From Arcticibacter sp045629565 (lineage in GTDB: Bacteria; Bacteroidota; Bacteroidia; Sphingobacteriales; Sphingobacteriaceae): DNA of 64,000 nucleotides. The DNA lies in the NCBI RefSeq assembly GCF_045629565.1, contig NZ_JAZQRL010000012.1, forward strand, positions 1 to 64,000, read 5' to 3'. Below are positions 1 through 7,973 of this stretch, in pieces; the stretch's first letter is position 1, and each line of letters starts with the position of its first letter. Both the position numbers and the translations under genes were made by a program. Under the pieces are notes generated by a model. That model was not told the origin of the DNA. It searched no databases and worked only from the letters and a program-made list of their open reading frames with translations.

Positions 1-323
1 ATATCTATGGCATCCTGGCCATCATCGCAGCGACGCTGTCGCTTATCCTCTTGTGGTACATGCTTTACAAAGGAGAAAGTAAGGGCATCCGCATCCTCGC
101 AGGATTTCAGGTGACCATGATACTGTTCACCACCACATACCGGCATTTTCCAAACATTGTTATTCTCAAGAATGGCGGATACCTATCGCTATTGGAGCAC
201 AGAGGCCATGATAAGACGATCGAGACGCTGGGATGGGCACTGCTGATCGGAAGTATCTTCATCCTTCCGGCACTGTTTTACCTGATCTATAGCTTTCAGA
301 AACGGAAGGCTAACATTCATTAA
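1..323 (+). CDS. cydB: Cytochrome bd ubiquinol oxidase subunit II, C-terminal part
   Basis: The reading frame is open from base 3 and ends at the TAA at 321-323, so only about the last 106 residues are present. What is visible is two hydrophobic membrane segments, one at the very start and one in the motif GWALLIGSIFILPALFYLIY, separated by a loop with QVTMILFTTTYRHFP. This layout and the short basic tail match the end of CydB, the second membrane subunit of the bd-type quinol oxidase, which reduces oxygen at the inner membrane. The subunit I gene would be expected just upstream of the window. No terminator with a T-run follows directly; stacked inverted repeats do. The family call rests on the C-terminus only. 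Confidence 0.72.
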   Translation, partial: IYGILAIIAATLSLILLWYMLYKGESKGIRILAGFQVTMILFTTTYRHFPNIVILKNGGYLSLLEHRGHDKTIETLGWALLIGSIFILPALFYLIYSFQKRKANIH

Positions 324-399
324 GGGCGAATTTCTATCCGTTTGATCGAACTTAAGTAATAGTAAGGTGTCACTTTCGCCAAAGGGAGTATATACTTAA

Positions 400-451
400 G
401 CTGGAATGAGGTCATTCGTATACGATGCTCTAATTGAGCAAGTATTCCAGC
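400..451. repeat. Inverted repeat with nested hairpin after cydB
   Basis: Eight-base arms GCTGGAAT (400-407) and ATTCCAGC (444-451) enclose a second small palindrome GCTC-TAATT-GAGC (427-439). There is no T-run, so it is not a typical terminator. It directly precedes the longer palindrome at 461-508. It may be a processing or protection structure at the cydB mRNA end; that role is a guess. Confidence 0.55.
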
Positions 452-460
452 CGTTATTTT

Positions 461-508
461 CCCGGGATAAGTCCGACTTAAAGTCGCTCAGGTCGGACTT
501 ATCCCGGG
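461..508. repeat. Perfect 17-bp inverted repeat
   Basis: The arms are 461-477 (CCCGGGATAAGTCCGAC) and 492-508 (its exact reverse complement), with a 14-base loop. The stem is long and GC-rich but is not followed by a T-run. Such perfect palindromes between genes are typical of REP-like elements, of mRNA 3' ends or of mobile-element borders. It lies 47 bases outside the IS3 element end. No second copy was noticed in this window. Confidence 0.7.
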
Positions 509-554
509 CTTATCTCCGCAGAATATCGGCAAGGATATTACTGATATCCTAACT

Positions 555-600
555 TGAACACTTGTCTTATACTGAAAATACCTTACACTCATCGGACAGT
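555..600. repeat. IS3 terminal inverted repeat, transposase-end side
   Basis: It starts TGAACACTTGTCTTAT and pairs imperfectly with the other end at 1935-1980. Shared blocks are TTGTCT, AAATAC, CTTACA and ATCGGAC. It lies about 50 bases beyond the reconstructed stop of orfB. Confidence 0.65.
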
Positions 601-648
601 AAAACGGTTTAACATGTACAACGAACAAGAGCTTCTACGGATATACCT

Positions 649-1506
649 TTACAATAAAAAAGAATCGTACAGGTTCACCTTTACAGTTTTTTCAAGATCG
701 TTTTGACTTTTGTTATTTTCTTCGACATGTTTGAGTTGTGGAGAAGCTAATTGGCAACTTAAATGGGGGTCTCAAACAGTTGTAGCGGGCTATTGCCTGG
801 CAAGTTATCAACAGCGGTTGTATACGATTGGAAAACGGAATTGAGGCCGAATTCGTTCTTTAGTATCCCATTGATCCTTTCGGCAACGGCATTATCGTAA
901 GGAGAACCGCTCTGGGTCATGCTGATCTGTATGCGGGCCTTTTCAAAAGTACACGTAGGTATCACAACAGTACTGAATTCCTCCGTCGGAATGATGAATA
1001 AGGGAGCGTTGGGGATAAGTGCGTAGGGCAATGGCCTTATTTAATGCAGATACACATCCTGAGGCCTTCATGGTCTGATTTAAATTATACCCTACAATTT
1101 TGTGTGAATAGGCATCTGTAATCAGGAACAAATAAATAAAGCCGGTCAGAGTTCTTAAATAGGTAATATCGCTGACCCATATCTGCTCAGATTTTCCAGC
1201 TTGGGTACGGTTTACTAAATTAGGCCATTTCTTAAAATGGTGATAAGAATTAGTGGTTATCACATATCTTTTTTTATCTTGAATGAGCAGATTATGTTCT
1301 TTCAGCAAAGAAGAAAAAGCATCTCTGCCGATTTTGATATGATGGTTCCGAAAGTTTTGTTCTAAAATATGAAGTAATTTCACGCAACCCAGACGAGGCA
1401 GGAACATCCGGATCTGTTTTACCCAACTCACCAGTTCCTGCTGTAAAAAGGAGGTGTCTTTACGCACATGTATCTCATACCAGGACTGTCTGGAGCGCTC
1501 AAACAA
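649..1506 (-). pseudogene. IS3 transposase OrfB (DDE domain), broken by several small indels
   Basis: In three successive frames this stretch encodes the catalytic half of an IS3 transposase. The first Asp is in IWVSDITYL, the second in HHSDGGIQY and the Glu in DNAVAERINGILKNEFG. The frame breaks near 945-955 between the second Asp and the Glu. It breaks again near 800, and a third time near 770 at a run of five C. Undoing these single-base changes restores a normal ending (YNSLRPHLSCQLASPQ and on) with a stop at 649-651. The changes sit at or beside short homopolymers. The first part remains open upstream of 1506 (TLCGLFERSRQSWYEI) and overlaps the end of orfA, as expected for -1 programmed frameshifting. 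The copy should not make active transposase. Confidence 0.85.
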
Positions 1507-1546
1507 CCCACATAGCGTTTCTAAGATACATGACCCACGACGGCTT

Positions 1547-1915
1547 TCATTTCACAGGCCGTTTGATACCAGACTTTTTTCTTATGTCAACCCCCAGTTC
1601 CCTCTCTGCGTTTTTTATCATCATTTTTAAGGCTGTTACTTTTAAGTTCGCCAGATGCAATTGATGGTTTAACTCTTGTTCCCTGCTGCTTGTCTCTAAA
1701 GGAGCGGTACCGGCTGTTTGCTCAAATTCATGCATATGCCGCTTGTACCGGCGGACAAAGAAGCTGACCACATAACAGCCTCCCAGGTTATACTTGGTGG
1801 CCAGTTGTGCCTGGGTACACGACCCCGTCAAGTATTCCCTGGCTATAGCGATCTTAAAACTGTCTTCATACGCAAGCGGCGCCTTCGATTTTAGGAACTT
1901 TTCTAAATTTTCCAT
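1547..1915 (-). CDS. IS3 transposase OrfA (helix-turn-helix subunit)
   Basis: The 122-residue protein begins MENLEKFLKSKAPLAYEDSF and has an N-terminal helix-turn-helix (about residues 20-65; CTQAQLATKYNLGGCYVVSF). A C-terminal coiled coil follows at about 75-110, where OrfA and OrfAB multimerise through a leucine zipper in IS3 elements. In the family OrfA binds the terminal repeats and is the N-terminal part of the OrfAB fusion. The ATG lies about 65 bases inside the IS end, and the stop overlaps the open orfB frame. The reading frame is intact although its partner is broken, so only OrfA could be made. Confidence 0.85.
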   Translation of the reverse strand: MENLEKFLKSKAPLAYEDSFKIAIAREYLTGSCTQAQLATKYNLGGCYVVSFFVRRYKRHMHEFEQTAGTAPLETSSREQELNHQLHLANLKVTALKMMIKNAERELGVDIRKKSGIKRPVK

Positions 1916-1934
1916 GGTCTTTCTAATTTAATCA

Positions 1935-1980
1935 TTAGTCCGATTTTGTAAGGCGTATTTGGGAATAGACAACTTCTACA
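1935..1980. repeat. IS3 terminal inverted repeat, orfA side
   Basis: On the minus strand it begins TGTAGAAGTTGTCTATTC at base 1980 and matches the opposite end in blocks TTGTCT, AAATAC, CTTACA and ATCGGAC. The orfA start codon is 20 bases inside this block. Confidence 0.65.
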
Positions 1981-2080
1981 GTGGGATCCTGGTCGCCAGG
2001 AATAAGAGGGTACAGGAGTAAGAATATCTGGCTGTTTTTTCGGAGCCGGAGAGAGGGTGTGAAAATATTTTTATTCTGGG

Positions 2081-2115
2081 AAACCGCTTCTATAACCTTA
2101 GAGTCGGTTTTTTTT
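2081..2115 (+). terminator. Terminator-like hairpin with T-run
   Basis: AAACCG (2081-2086) pairs with CGGTTT (2105-2110), with an inner TCTA/TAGA stem and one mismatch between them, and eight T follow (2108-2115). The stem is weak. It is orphaned: the nearest forward gene upstream is cydB, on the far side of the IS. The IS may therefore have separated cydB from its terminator. Confidence 0.4.
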
Positions 2116-2369
2116 ATCCCTTTCTCTCAAATTTCGGGGATGAGCAGGATGCCACAGGTTGCGGCCTGAAATCAACCACCCTATATTAGGCTCATAAACC
2201 AAATTATTGCCCGAATAACCTTATCTCACCACCAGACTTTAACCTAACTAATTTAACTAACTAGCTAACCGTGAAATATGACTAATTTTTACATTCCTTC
2301 TCAGTAACACGCCCCTGTATTTCTTTTAACAAATCGTATTTCACTATACCACAGATGGGATGCGCCCGG

Positions 2370-2396
2370 CTATAAGTGTGTTTATGACACTTATAG
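2370..2396 (+). promoter_or_regulatory. 10-bp perfect hairpin in the FAS1 operon leader
   Basis: CTATAAGTGT (2370-2379) and ACACTTATAG (2387-2396) form a perfect stem with a 7-base loop, ending 30 bases before the ATG at 2427. It lacks a T-run. It could be an operator palindrome or an mRNA structure acting on translation of the first gene. Which of these applies cannot be told from the sequence. Confidence 0.5.
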
Positions 2397-2426
2397 ATTA
2401 CCTAACCGAATTCAATTACCAATTAT

Positions 2427-4646
2427 ATGAAGAGATCAATACTACTCATTTTGTGTCTTCTTTCTTTGATCCTGACATTTTCAGGATGTCGAAAAGAGGA
2501 ATGGGACGATTTTTATGGGCGGCCGGAGTGGCTTGCTGACCCCATGTACAAGCAATTAGAAGCCCGCAAGAACTTTACATCATTCTTAAGCGTAGTCGAC
2601 AAAGCCGGATACAAGGATATCCTGAGTTCGCAAGGATGGTGGACATTGTTTGCTCCTAATGATGATGCCTTTCAAAAGTTCATGGCGGAAAAGGGTCTTC
2701 GGGACGTGAGCGAAATTGATGAAGCGTTAGCAGGTGCTATTGTAAGGTATTCTTTAGTGATAGACGCTTACAGAAAGGATCAGATAGCAAATCAGCAAAC
2801 CGCTGCTGGTGTAGTTCCCAACGTCGCTTACAAGCGGAGGTCTTCCTATTATGACTTTATAAAGGACGGGCCGGGAGGTGATATCAAGAAAATTCTTGAC
2901 GGTAACTCCATTGCTCCGGACGGAGTAAATTCCGGGTTATATAATCCACAGGACAATAATAACAAACACATTCCATTTTTTGTGGATGGTTTCATGACTC
3001 AAAAGAAATTAGTTCCATCAGATTATAATGATCTTTTTCCGGAAGCTACTTATGGAGGGTTTAATGTAGCAGGTGCCCGGGTAGTCAATGCAGATATAAT
3101 TGCTGAAAATGGTGTTATTCATGAGATTGACAGGGTAATCACCCCTTTGAAGAACATTGATGAACAACTGGCCAGTGATTCAAAATACTCTGAGTTTAAG
3201 AAACTGCTGGATGATAATCTGGTTAGCTATTCCTTGAATCCTGACCTTACTAAACGGTATAATATCCTGACCGGATCTTCGGATAACGTGTATGTAAAGC
3301 TGTATAGCAGGTCTTTGACTTTTGCTCCGAACAGCGAAAACTACGTGGATAATACTACATCGGCACAAATCGACGGATTTAGTATGGTCGCGCCTACAAA
3401 CGAAGCGCTTAAAATATATTTATACGGGCCAACCGGAAAGGAGGGGATTTTGTCTAAATACGGGACTTTCGAAAAAGCTCCCACTTCCGTGCTCAATGAC
3501 TTTATAAACGCGCATATGTGGGGCTCTTCTTTATGGCCTAGTCAGCTGACAGAAACTAAGAACGCACAAAACGAAGCGGCCACATTCGGGTCTTCCGATA
3601 TTCTTGAAAAGAGGCTGATGAGCAACGGGTTGTTTTATGGGTCGAACAAAGTTCAGGAAGCAAATGTGTTCAGGACTGTCTATTCAAAGCCATATCTTGA
3701 TCCTGCTTATCTGCTGATGGTGAAGGCATTGGATGAGACAAGTCTGAAGTACTCACTTATAAACCCTTCCATGAAGTATACATTGTTCCTGATCTCTGAT
3801 CAGCAGTTCAATGATGCTGGCTACGGCTATAACACTCAGTTTTTGAACTGGACGTACACAGTGAATTCAGTGGTACAGGGAGCTGAGGTTTCAAAAAGTC
3901 GCGTACACCGCATCGTTCAGACCTCGGTTGCCCCCTCCGAAGTCCAGGATTTATCTGGTTCAGGGATAATACAGGCCTTTAATGAAGAGTATATAAAGTT
4001 CAGGGATGGAAAAGTATATGCCGCGGGAAATGAAGACGCAGGAGATGCTGTTGAAATAGTCAGCAAGGAAGAAACTACGAACGGCCCGGTTTATTATACG
4101 AAAGGACTATTAAGGTTCACAGAAAAAGAACTAGGATTTCATCTGCAAAAGTTAGCGACTGCAAGACCAACGGATTTCGGTCACTTTTTCAATTTCCTTG
4201 ATAATTCCCTGGTATATGATAAGGTGACCCAGATCATCACCGGAACATCTACAGGTACTTATTATACCATATTCGTTCCGACGAACGATGCTATAGAACA
4301 GGCAGTCAGAGAAGGATTTCTACCCGGTAACATGACCACGGGAGCTCCGACTTTTTCACCGGCTGCAGACAAGATCAATCAGGTTTCCGACTTTATTAAA
4401 TACCATATCCTAAATAAAAAGACAATAGCGGCTGACGGAAAATCCGATTCACCACTTGCTGTTGAGACACTACTAAGCAATTTGCAGGGTGAAAAGGAAT
4501 ACATCAACGTAACCAAGCAACCCTCTGGTTTACTGTTAAAAGACACCAGAGGAAACACGGTATCTATCAATGTCCCTGCAAGCAATAACCTGGCAAACAG
4601 GACCCTTATCCATTCGATAGGGAAGGTTTTAAAATATGGAGAGTGA
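2427..4646 (+). CDS. Large FAS1 (fasciclin) domain lipoprotein
   Basis: The 739-residue protein has a lipoprotein signal (lipobox LTFSGC, lipidated Cys21), so it should be anchored to the outer membrane. The first FAS1 repeat spans about residues 45-240, with the H1 motif TLFAPNDDAF (73-82) and the closing motif GVIHEIDRVI. A second (about 245-430, SMVAPTNEAL), a divergent third (about 430-580) and a last one (about 585-737, TIFVPTNDAI and TLIHSIGKVL) follow. FAS1 domains are adhesion or ligand-binding folds with no known catalysis. It is the first gene of an operon with SusC 20 bases downstream. The position suggests a surface partner of the transporter, replacing or adding to the SusE/F-type glycan binders of usual loci; that is inference. 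Confidence 0.85.
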   Translation: MKRSILLILCLLSLILTFSGCRKEEWDDFYGRPEWLADPMYKQLEARKNFTSFLSVVDKAGYKDILSSQGWWTLFAPNDDAFQKFMAEKGLRDVSEIDEALAGAIVRYSLVIDAYRKDQIANQQTAAGVVPNVAYKRRSSYYDFIKDGPGGDIKKILDGNSIAPDGVNSGLYNPQDNNNKHIPFFVDGFMTQKKLVPSDYNDLFPEATYGGFNVAGARVVNADIIAENGVIHEIDRVITPLKNIDEQLASDSKYSEFKKLLDDNLVSYSLNPDLTKRYNILTGSSDNVYVKLYSRSLTFAPNSENYVDNTTSAQIDGFSMVAPTNEALKIYLYGPTGKEGILSKYGTFEKAPTSVLNDFINAHMWGSSLWPSQLTETKNAQNEAATFGSSDILEKRLMSNGLFYGSNKVQEANVFRTVYSKPYLDPAYLLMVKALDETSLKYSLINPSMKYTLFLISDQQFNDAGYGYNTQFLNWTYTVNSVVQGAEVSKSRVHRIVQTSVAPSEVQDLSGSGIIQAFNEEYIKFRDGKVYAAGNEDAGDAVEIVSKEETTNGPVYYTKGLLRFTEKELGFHLQKLATARPTDFGHFFNFLDNSLVYDKVTQIITGTSTGTYYTIFVPTNDAIEQAVREGFLPGNMTTGAPTFSPAADKINQVSDFIKYHILNKKTIAADGKSDSPLAVETLLSNLQGEKEYINVTKQPSGLLLKDTRGNTVSINVPASNNLANRTLIHSIGKVLKYGE

Positions 4647-4666
4647 TCTGAAAGTAAAAGACTGTT

Positions 4667-7600
4667 ATGAGAAATTTTTTTATTTATATGTTCTGCAGCG
4701 TTGTTGCTGTTCTGATTCTATCCAATGGTATTTCTTCGGCTCAGGCTCCATCAGAGAGGATCACTATACGTGGAAAGGTTACAGATAAACAAGACAAGCA
4801 ACCGGTTATAGGGGCTTCTGTTGTCGAGCTTGACAAAGACGGGCGGACCATTTCCGGGATATCTACAGATATCGAGGGAAATTTTGTACTTAGGATTTCT
4901 AATCCAGAACACCGGGTAGCGGTGTCATTTATAGGCTATAGAACTTCAGTGAACAGGTTGAACGGCCGCACTGTGCTAAATATTGCGCTGGACGGCACTT
5001 CCAATGAACTTTCCGACGTAATCATTACAGGCAAAAAGCAGATAACAACCGGAGGTGGCTTAATGATCGAAGAAAAGAATATTACAGGAGCGATCACACG
5101 GGTTCAGGGGGACGATTTAAAGGAGCTATCCGCACAATCGATTGATCAGGCATTGCAAGGGCGTATGCCAGGGGTTGATTTCGGCACTACGTCCGGAGAT
5201 CCCGGATCGGGAATGTCTATCAGGATCAGGGGTACAGCATCTCTTAGTGGAAACTCCAATCCTTTGATCGTCGTAGACGATATGCCCTTTGAAACATCCA
5301 TACCAGAAAGCTTTGATTTTGGATCAGCTGATGAGCAGGGCTATGCACAGTTGCTCAACATAGCACCCTCGGATATCGCTGAAATCACGGTATTAAAAGA
5401 TGCAGCTTCTACGGCTGTATGGGGCTCAAGGGCAGCAAACGGGGTTCTTGTAATCCGTACCAAAAGAGGTGTTATAGGAAAGCCATTGGTTACCTATACG
5501 TTCAGGGGAACAATGAATAAGCAACCTAAAGCGATCCCACTGCTTACGGGAGACCAGTTCTCTATGCTGGTTCCTGAAATGGTGTCAAATTCTGGTGGCC
5601 TACCGCTTAACCGGGTATTAAATAAGGAGTTCGGGTATGATCCGAATGATCCCTACTACTACAGCAATTACAGCAACAATACCAGTTGGATCGATGAGAT
5701 TACCCAAACTGGCTTGCAGCATGATCATAACCTGTCTATGACTGGTGGGGGACAAAAAGCAAAATACTACGCATCGGTAGGATATCTTAATTCTGTAGGA
5801 ACGACTAAGGGAACAAGCCTGGATCGTATAACTTCAAAAGTCAATCTGGATTATACCGTTTCCCAGCGTATCCGTTTCAGGACAGATATCGCATACACGT
5901 ATTCCAATAATCCTGTTAATTTTACTGACAGAATCAGAGATGTCGCGTACCAGAAAATGCCGAATATGGCCGTATATGAGTATGATGAATATGGCAATAA
6001 AACCCCGGTATATTTCTCTCCCGCGTCCAATATTCAGGGTCAGTTCGGGTTTGACGGTAACAACAAAGTAACGGGTACTTTCAACCCGCTTGCGATGGCG
6101 AACGAAGGGTTTTCCAAGACACTCGTTCAAAGGGTCGTTCCTAAGTTCAATATCAGATATGATCTTATCCCGAACTTGCTGACCACCACATTTGACTTGC
6201 AGCTGGACATCAATAGTTCCAAAACCCAAAGTTTCTTACCCCAGATCGCGACCGGAAGACTCACTACTGAAACTTTTGTTAACCGTGCAACTGATTCAGA
6301 CTGGGATGGCTTCGACGTTCAATCCAAGTTGAACTTTCTATTCAATCCAAGGCTTCCGGAGAATCATAGTTTTACATCTCTGCTTTCTTTTCAGACAAAA
6401 GATGAAAAGAACCAGACTCAGTATTCTCTGACGTCAAATACAGCTTCGTCTTTGTTAACGGATCCATCGATCCCTTCGCGGGCGATAACGGGTAATTTGA
6501 CGTCCGGTGAAAGCCAGTACCGCACAGTAGGAGTATTACTAAACGGTCAGTACGGCTACAAGGATCGTTACATACTGAACGCTAGTATAAGAATGGATGG
6601 AAATTCCAGATTCGGGCCTGAAAATCGCTACGGCTATTTTCCTTCTCTTTCAGGTAGGTGGCATATTGGAGGCCCCGACGGAGAGTCTTTTCTGAGAGGA
6701 CTTACCTTCATGGACGATCTCAGCCTCCGGGCAAGCTGGGGATTGGCAGGGAAAACCCCAAGCAAGGACTACCTTTTCTACAATACATATAATACCTGGG
6801 GCTGGACCTATCAGGGACAGTCAGGCGTGTATCCATCCTCGCTGGAACTGTCAAACCTGAAATGGGAAACGCTGGTCGGAGAAAATCTCGGATTTAACCT
6901 GGCGCTATTTAACTATCGTATCCGGGTTGACGCTGAAATTTATAAGAACAGGACGAAGGACCTGATCTTCGATAAGCTTCAGCTGCCATATTATACGGGC
7001 TACAATCAGCTAATGTTTAACGTGGGCACAATGGATAATAATGGCTGGGAGCTTATGGTGAACACGATTCCCGTGAAATCAAAGAACTGGATCGTTGGTG
7101 TCGACTTCAACATAGCCCAAAACCTTAATGTGGTTAAGTCCGTGTCGGAATACTACCCTACTGAAAATGCGACTATCATAGGAGAGAACGGTAAATATAA
7201 AACCTACCTGCAGGTAGGAAACCCCTTCGGTTCTTTTTATGGATTCAGGTTCAAGGGGGTTTACAAGGATGAAGCAGCGACAATAGCCAAGGACGCCAGC
7301 GGGCAGGACATCACCGGTCCAAACGGTCAAAAGGTAATGATGAGGTTTAACTATCCTTTGACAGATTATTTGTTCCAACCAGGAGACGCTATGTATGAAG
7401 ATATCAATTATGACGGTAATATCGATTACAAGGATATCGTATACCTCGGAAACAGTATTCCAAAGGTTACCGGTGGTTTCGGTTTTAATGTCACTTATAA
7501 AGGAGACTGGAAGTTGCAGACCTTCTTTAACTACAGGCTAAACTATGATATGATCAACGGGGGAAAGATGAATACGACCAACATGTACAGCTACAATAAT

Positions 7601-7963
7601 CAAAGCACGGCTGTATTAAGCAGATGGCGTAATCCCGGAGATGAGACTGACATGCCAAGGGCTTTGTTCAGAAGGGGTTACAACTGGTTGGGATCAGACC
7701 GGTACGTAGAGGATGCTTCTTTCGTTCGGCTCCGGTCGGTAACGTTGCGGTATGCATTGAAGAAGTCATTGGCTGACAGGCTTAAAATAAAGAACGCTAA
7801 TATCTATGTGACAGCGGAGAATCTGTATACCTGGACAAAATATACTGGTCAGGATCCCGATGTGTCCATTAAAGGCAATACCGATCCATTTAAATATGCG
7901 CAGGATAACAGCTTAACACCTCCGACAATGAACTTTGTTATCGGATTTTCTGCAGGGTTTTAA
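4667..7963 (+). CDS. SusC/RagA-family TonB-dependent outer membrane transporter
   Basis: The 1,098-residue protein has a signal peptide (about 1-27), a carboxypeptidase-D-like regulatory domain (about 31-120; ITIRGKVTDKQDKQPVIGAS), a plug (about 130-265) and a 22-strand-type beta-barrel ending in FVIGFSAGF. The plug carries the SusC signature DAASTAVWGSRAANGVLVI near residue 245. SusC proteins import oligomers across the outer membrane with energy from TonB, with a SusD lid. The SusD gene follows after 10 bases and a FAS1 lipoprotein gene precedes it. Nothing is truncated. The substrate cannot be deduced because the operon has no degradative enzyme. Confidence 0.93.
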   Translation: MRNFFIYMFCSVVAVLILSNGISSAQAPSERITIRGKVTDKQDKQPVIGASVVELDKDGRTISGISTDIEGNFVLRISNPEHRVAVSFIGYRTSVNRLNGRTVLNIALDGTSNELSDVIITGKKQITTGGGLMIEEKNITGAITRVQGDDLKELSAQSIDQALQGRMPGVDFGTTSGDPGSGMSIRIRGTASLSGNSNPLIVVDDMPFETSIPESFDFGSADEQGYAQLLNIAPSDIAEITVLKDAASTAVWGSRAANGVLVIRTKRGVIGKPLVTYTFRGTMNKQPKAIPLLTGDQFSMLVPEMVSNSGGLPLNRVLNKEFGYDPNDPYYYSNYSNNTSWIDEITQTGLQHDHNLSMTGGGQKAKYYASVGYLNSVGTTKGTSLDRITSKVNLDYTVSQRIRFRTDIAYTYSNNPVNFTDRIRDVAYQKMPNMAVYEYDEYGNKTPVYFSPASNIQGQFGFDGNNKVTGTFNPLAMANEGFSKTLVQRVVPKFNIRYDLIPNLLTTTFDLQLDINSSKTQSFLPQIATGRLTTETFVNRATDSDWDGFDVQSKLNFLFNPRLPENHSFTSLLSFQTKDEKNQTQYSLTSNTASSLLTDPSIPSRAITGNLTSGESQYRTVGVLLNGQYGYKDRYILNASIRMDGNSRFGPENRYGYFPSLSGRWHIGGPDGESFLRGLTFMDDLSLRASWGLAGKTPSKDYLFYNTYNTWGWTYQGQSGVYPSSLELSNLKWETLVGENLGFNLALFNYRIRVDAEIYKNRTKDLIFDKLQLPYYTGYNQLMFNVGTMDNNGWELMVNTIPVKSKNWIVGVDFNIAQNLNVVKSVSEYYPTENATIIGENGKYKTYLQVGNPFGSFYGFRFKGVYKDEAATIAKDASGQDITGPNGQKVMMRFNYPLTDYLFQPGDAMYEDINYDGNIDYKDIVYLGNSIPKVTGGFGFNVTYKGDWKLQTFFNYRLNYDMINGGKMNTTNMYSYNNQSTAVLSRWRNPGDETDMPRALFRRGYNWLGSDRYVEDASFVRLRSVTLRYALKKSLADRLKIKNANIYVTAENLYTWTKYTGQDPDVSIKGNTDPFKYAQDNSLTPPTMNFVIGFSAGF

Positions 7964-7973
7964 TAATCAGGAA

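Larger units (their letters stand above)
555..1980 (-). mobile_element. IS3-family insertion sequence, decayed copy
   Basis: The element holds an orfA and an overlapping, frame-broken orfB on the minus strand, the usual IS3 layout. The outer ends form imperfect inverted repeats. Reading inward from 555 and from 1980 on the other strand, both begin TG and share TTGTCT, AAATAC, CTTACA and ATCGGAC in the same order, over about 45 bases. The length of 1,426 bp fits the family. The bases flanking the ends (551-554 AACT, 1981-1984 GTGG) show no target duplication, so the insertion is old or an end is slightly misplaced. It sits between cydB and the FAS1/SusCD operon. Confidence 0.8.
1981..2426. other. 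Non-coding leader between IS element and FAS1 operon
   Basis: This 446-base stretch holds no credible gene. It contains a terminator-like hairpin at 2081-2115, an AACTA-rich stretch at about 2240-2265 and a 10-bp hairpin at 2370-2396 just before the first FAS1 gene. A complete TTTG / TAnnTTTG promoter was not recognised by eye, though the operon promoter must lie here or further upstream. Confidence 0.5.

Noticed and set aside
551..1984. Target-site duplication around the IS3 element
   Set aside because: The bases outside the two ends (AACT and GTGG) do not match, so no duplication is claimed.
1981..2169. Open frame of 62 codons after the IS element
   Set aside because: It starts at GTG directly at the IS border, has no recognisable domain, contains the terminator-like hairpin and shows no codon bias like the neighbouring genes.
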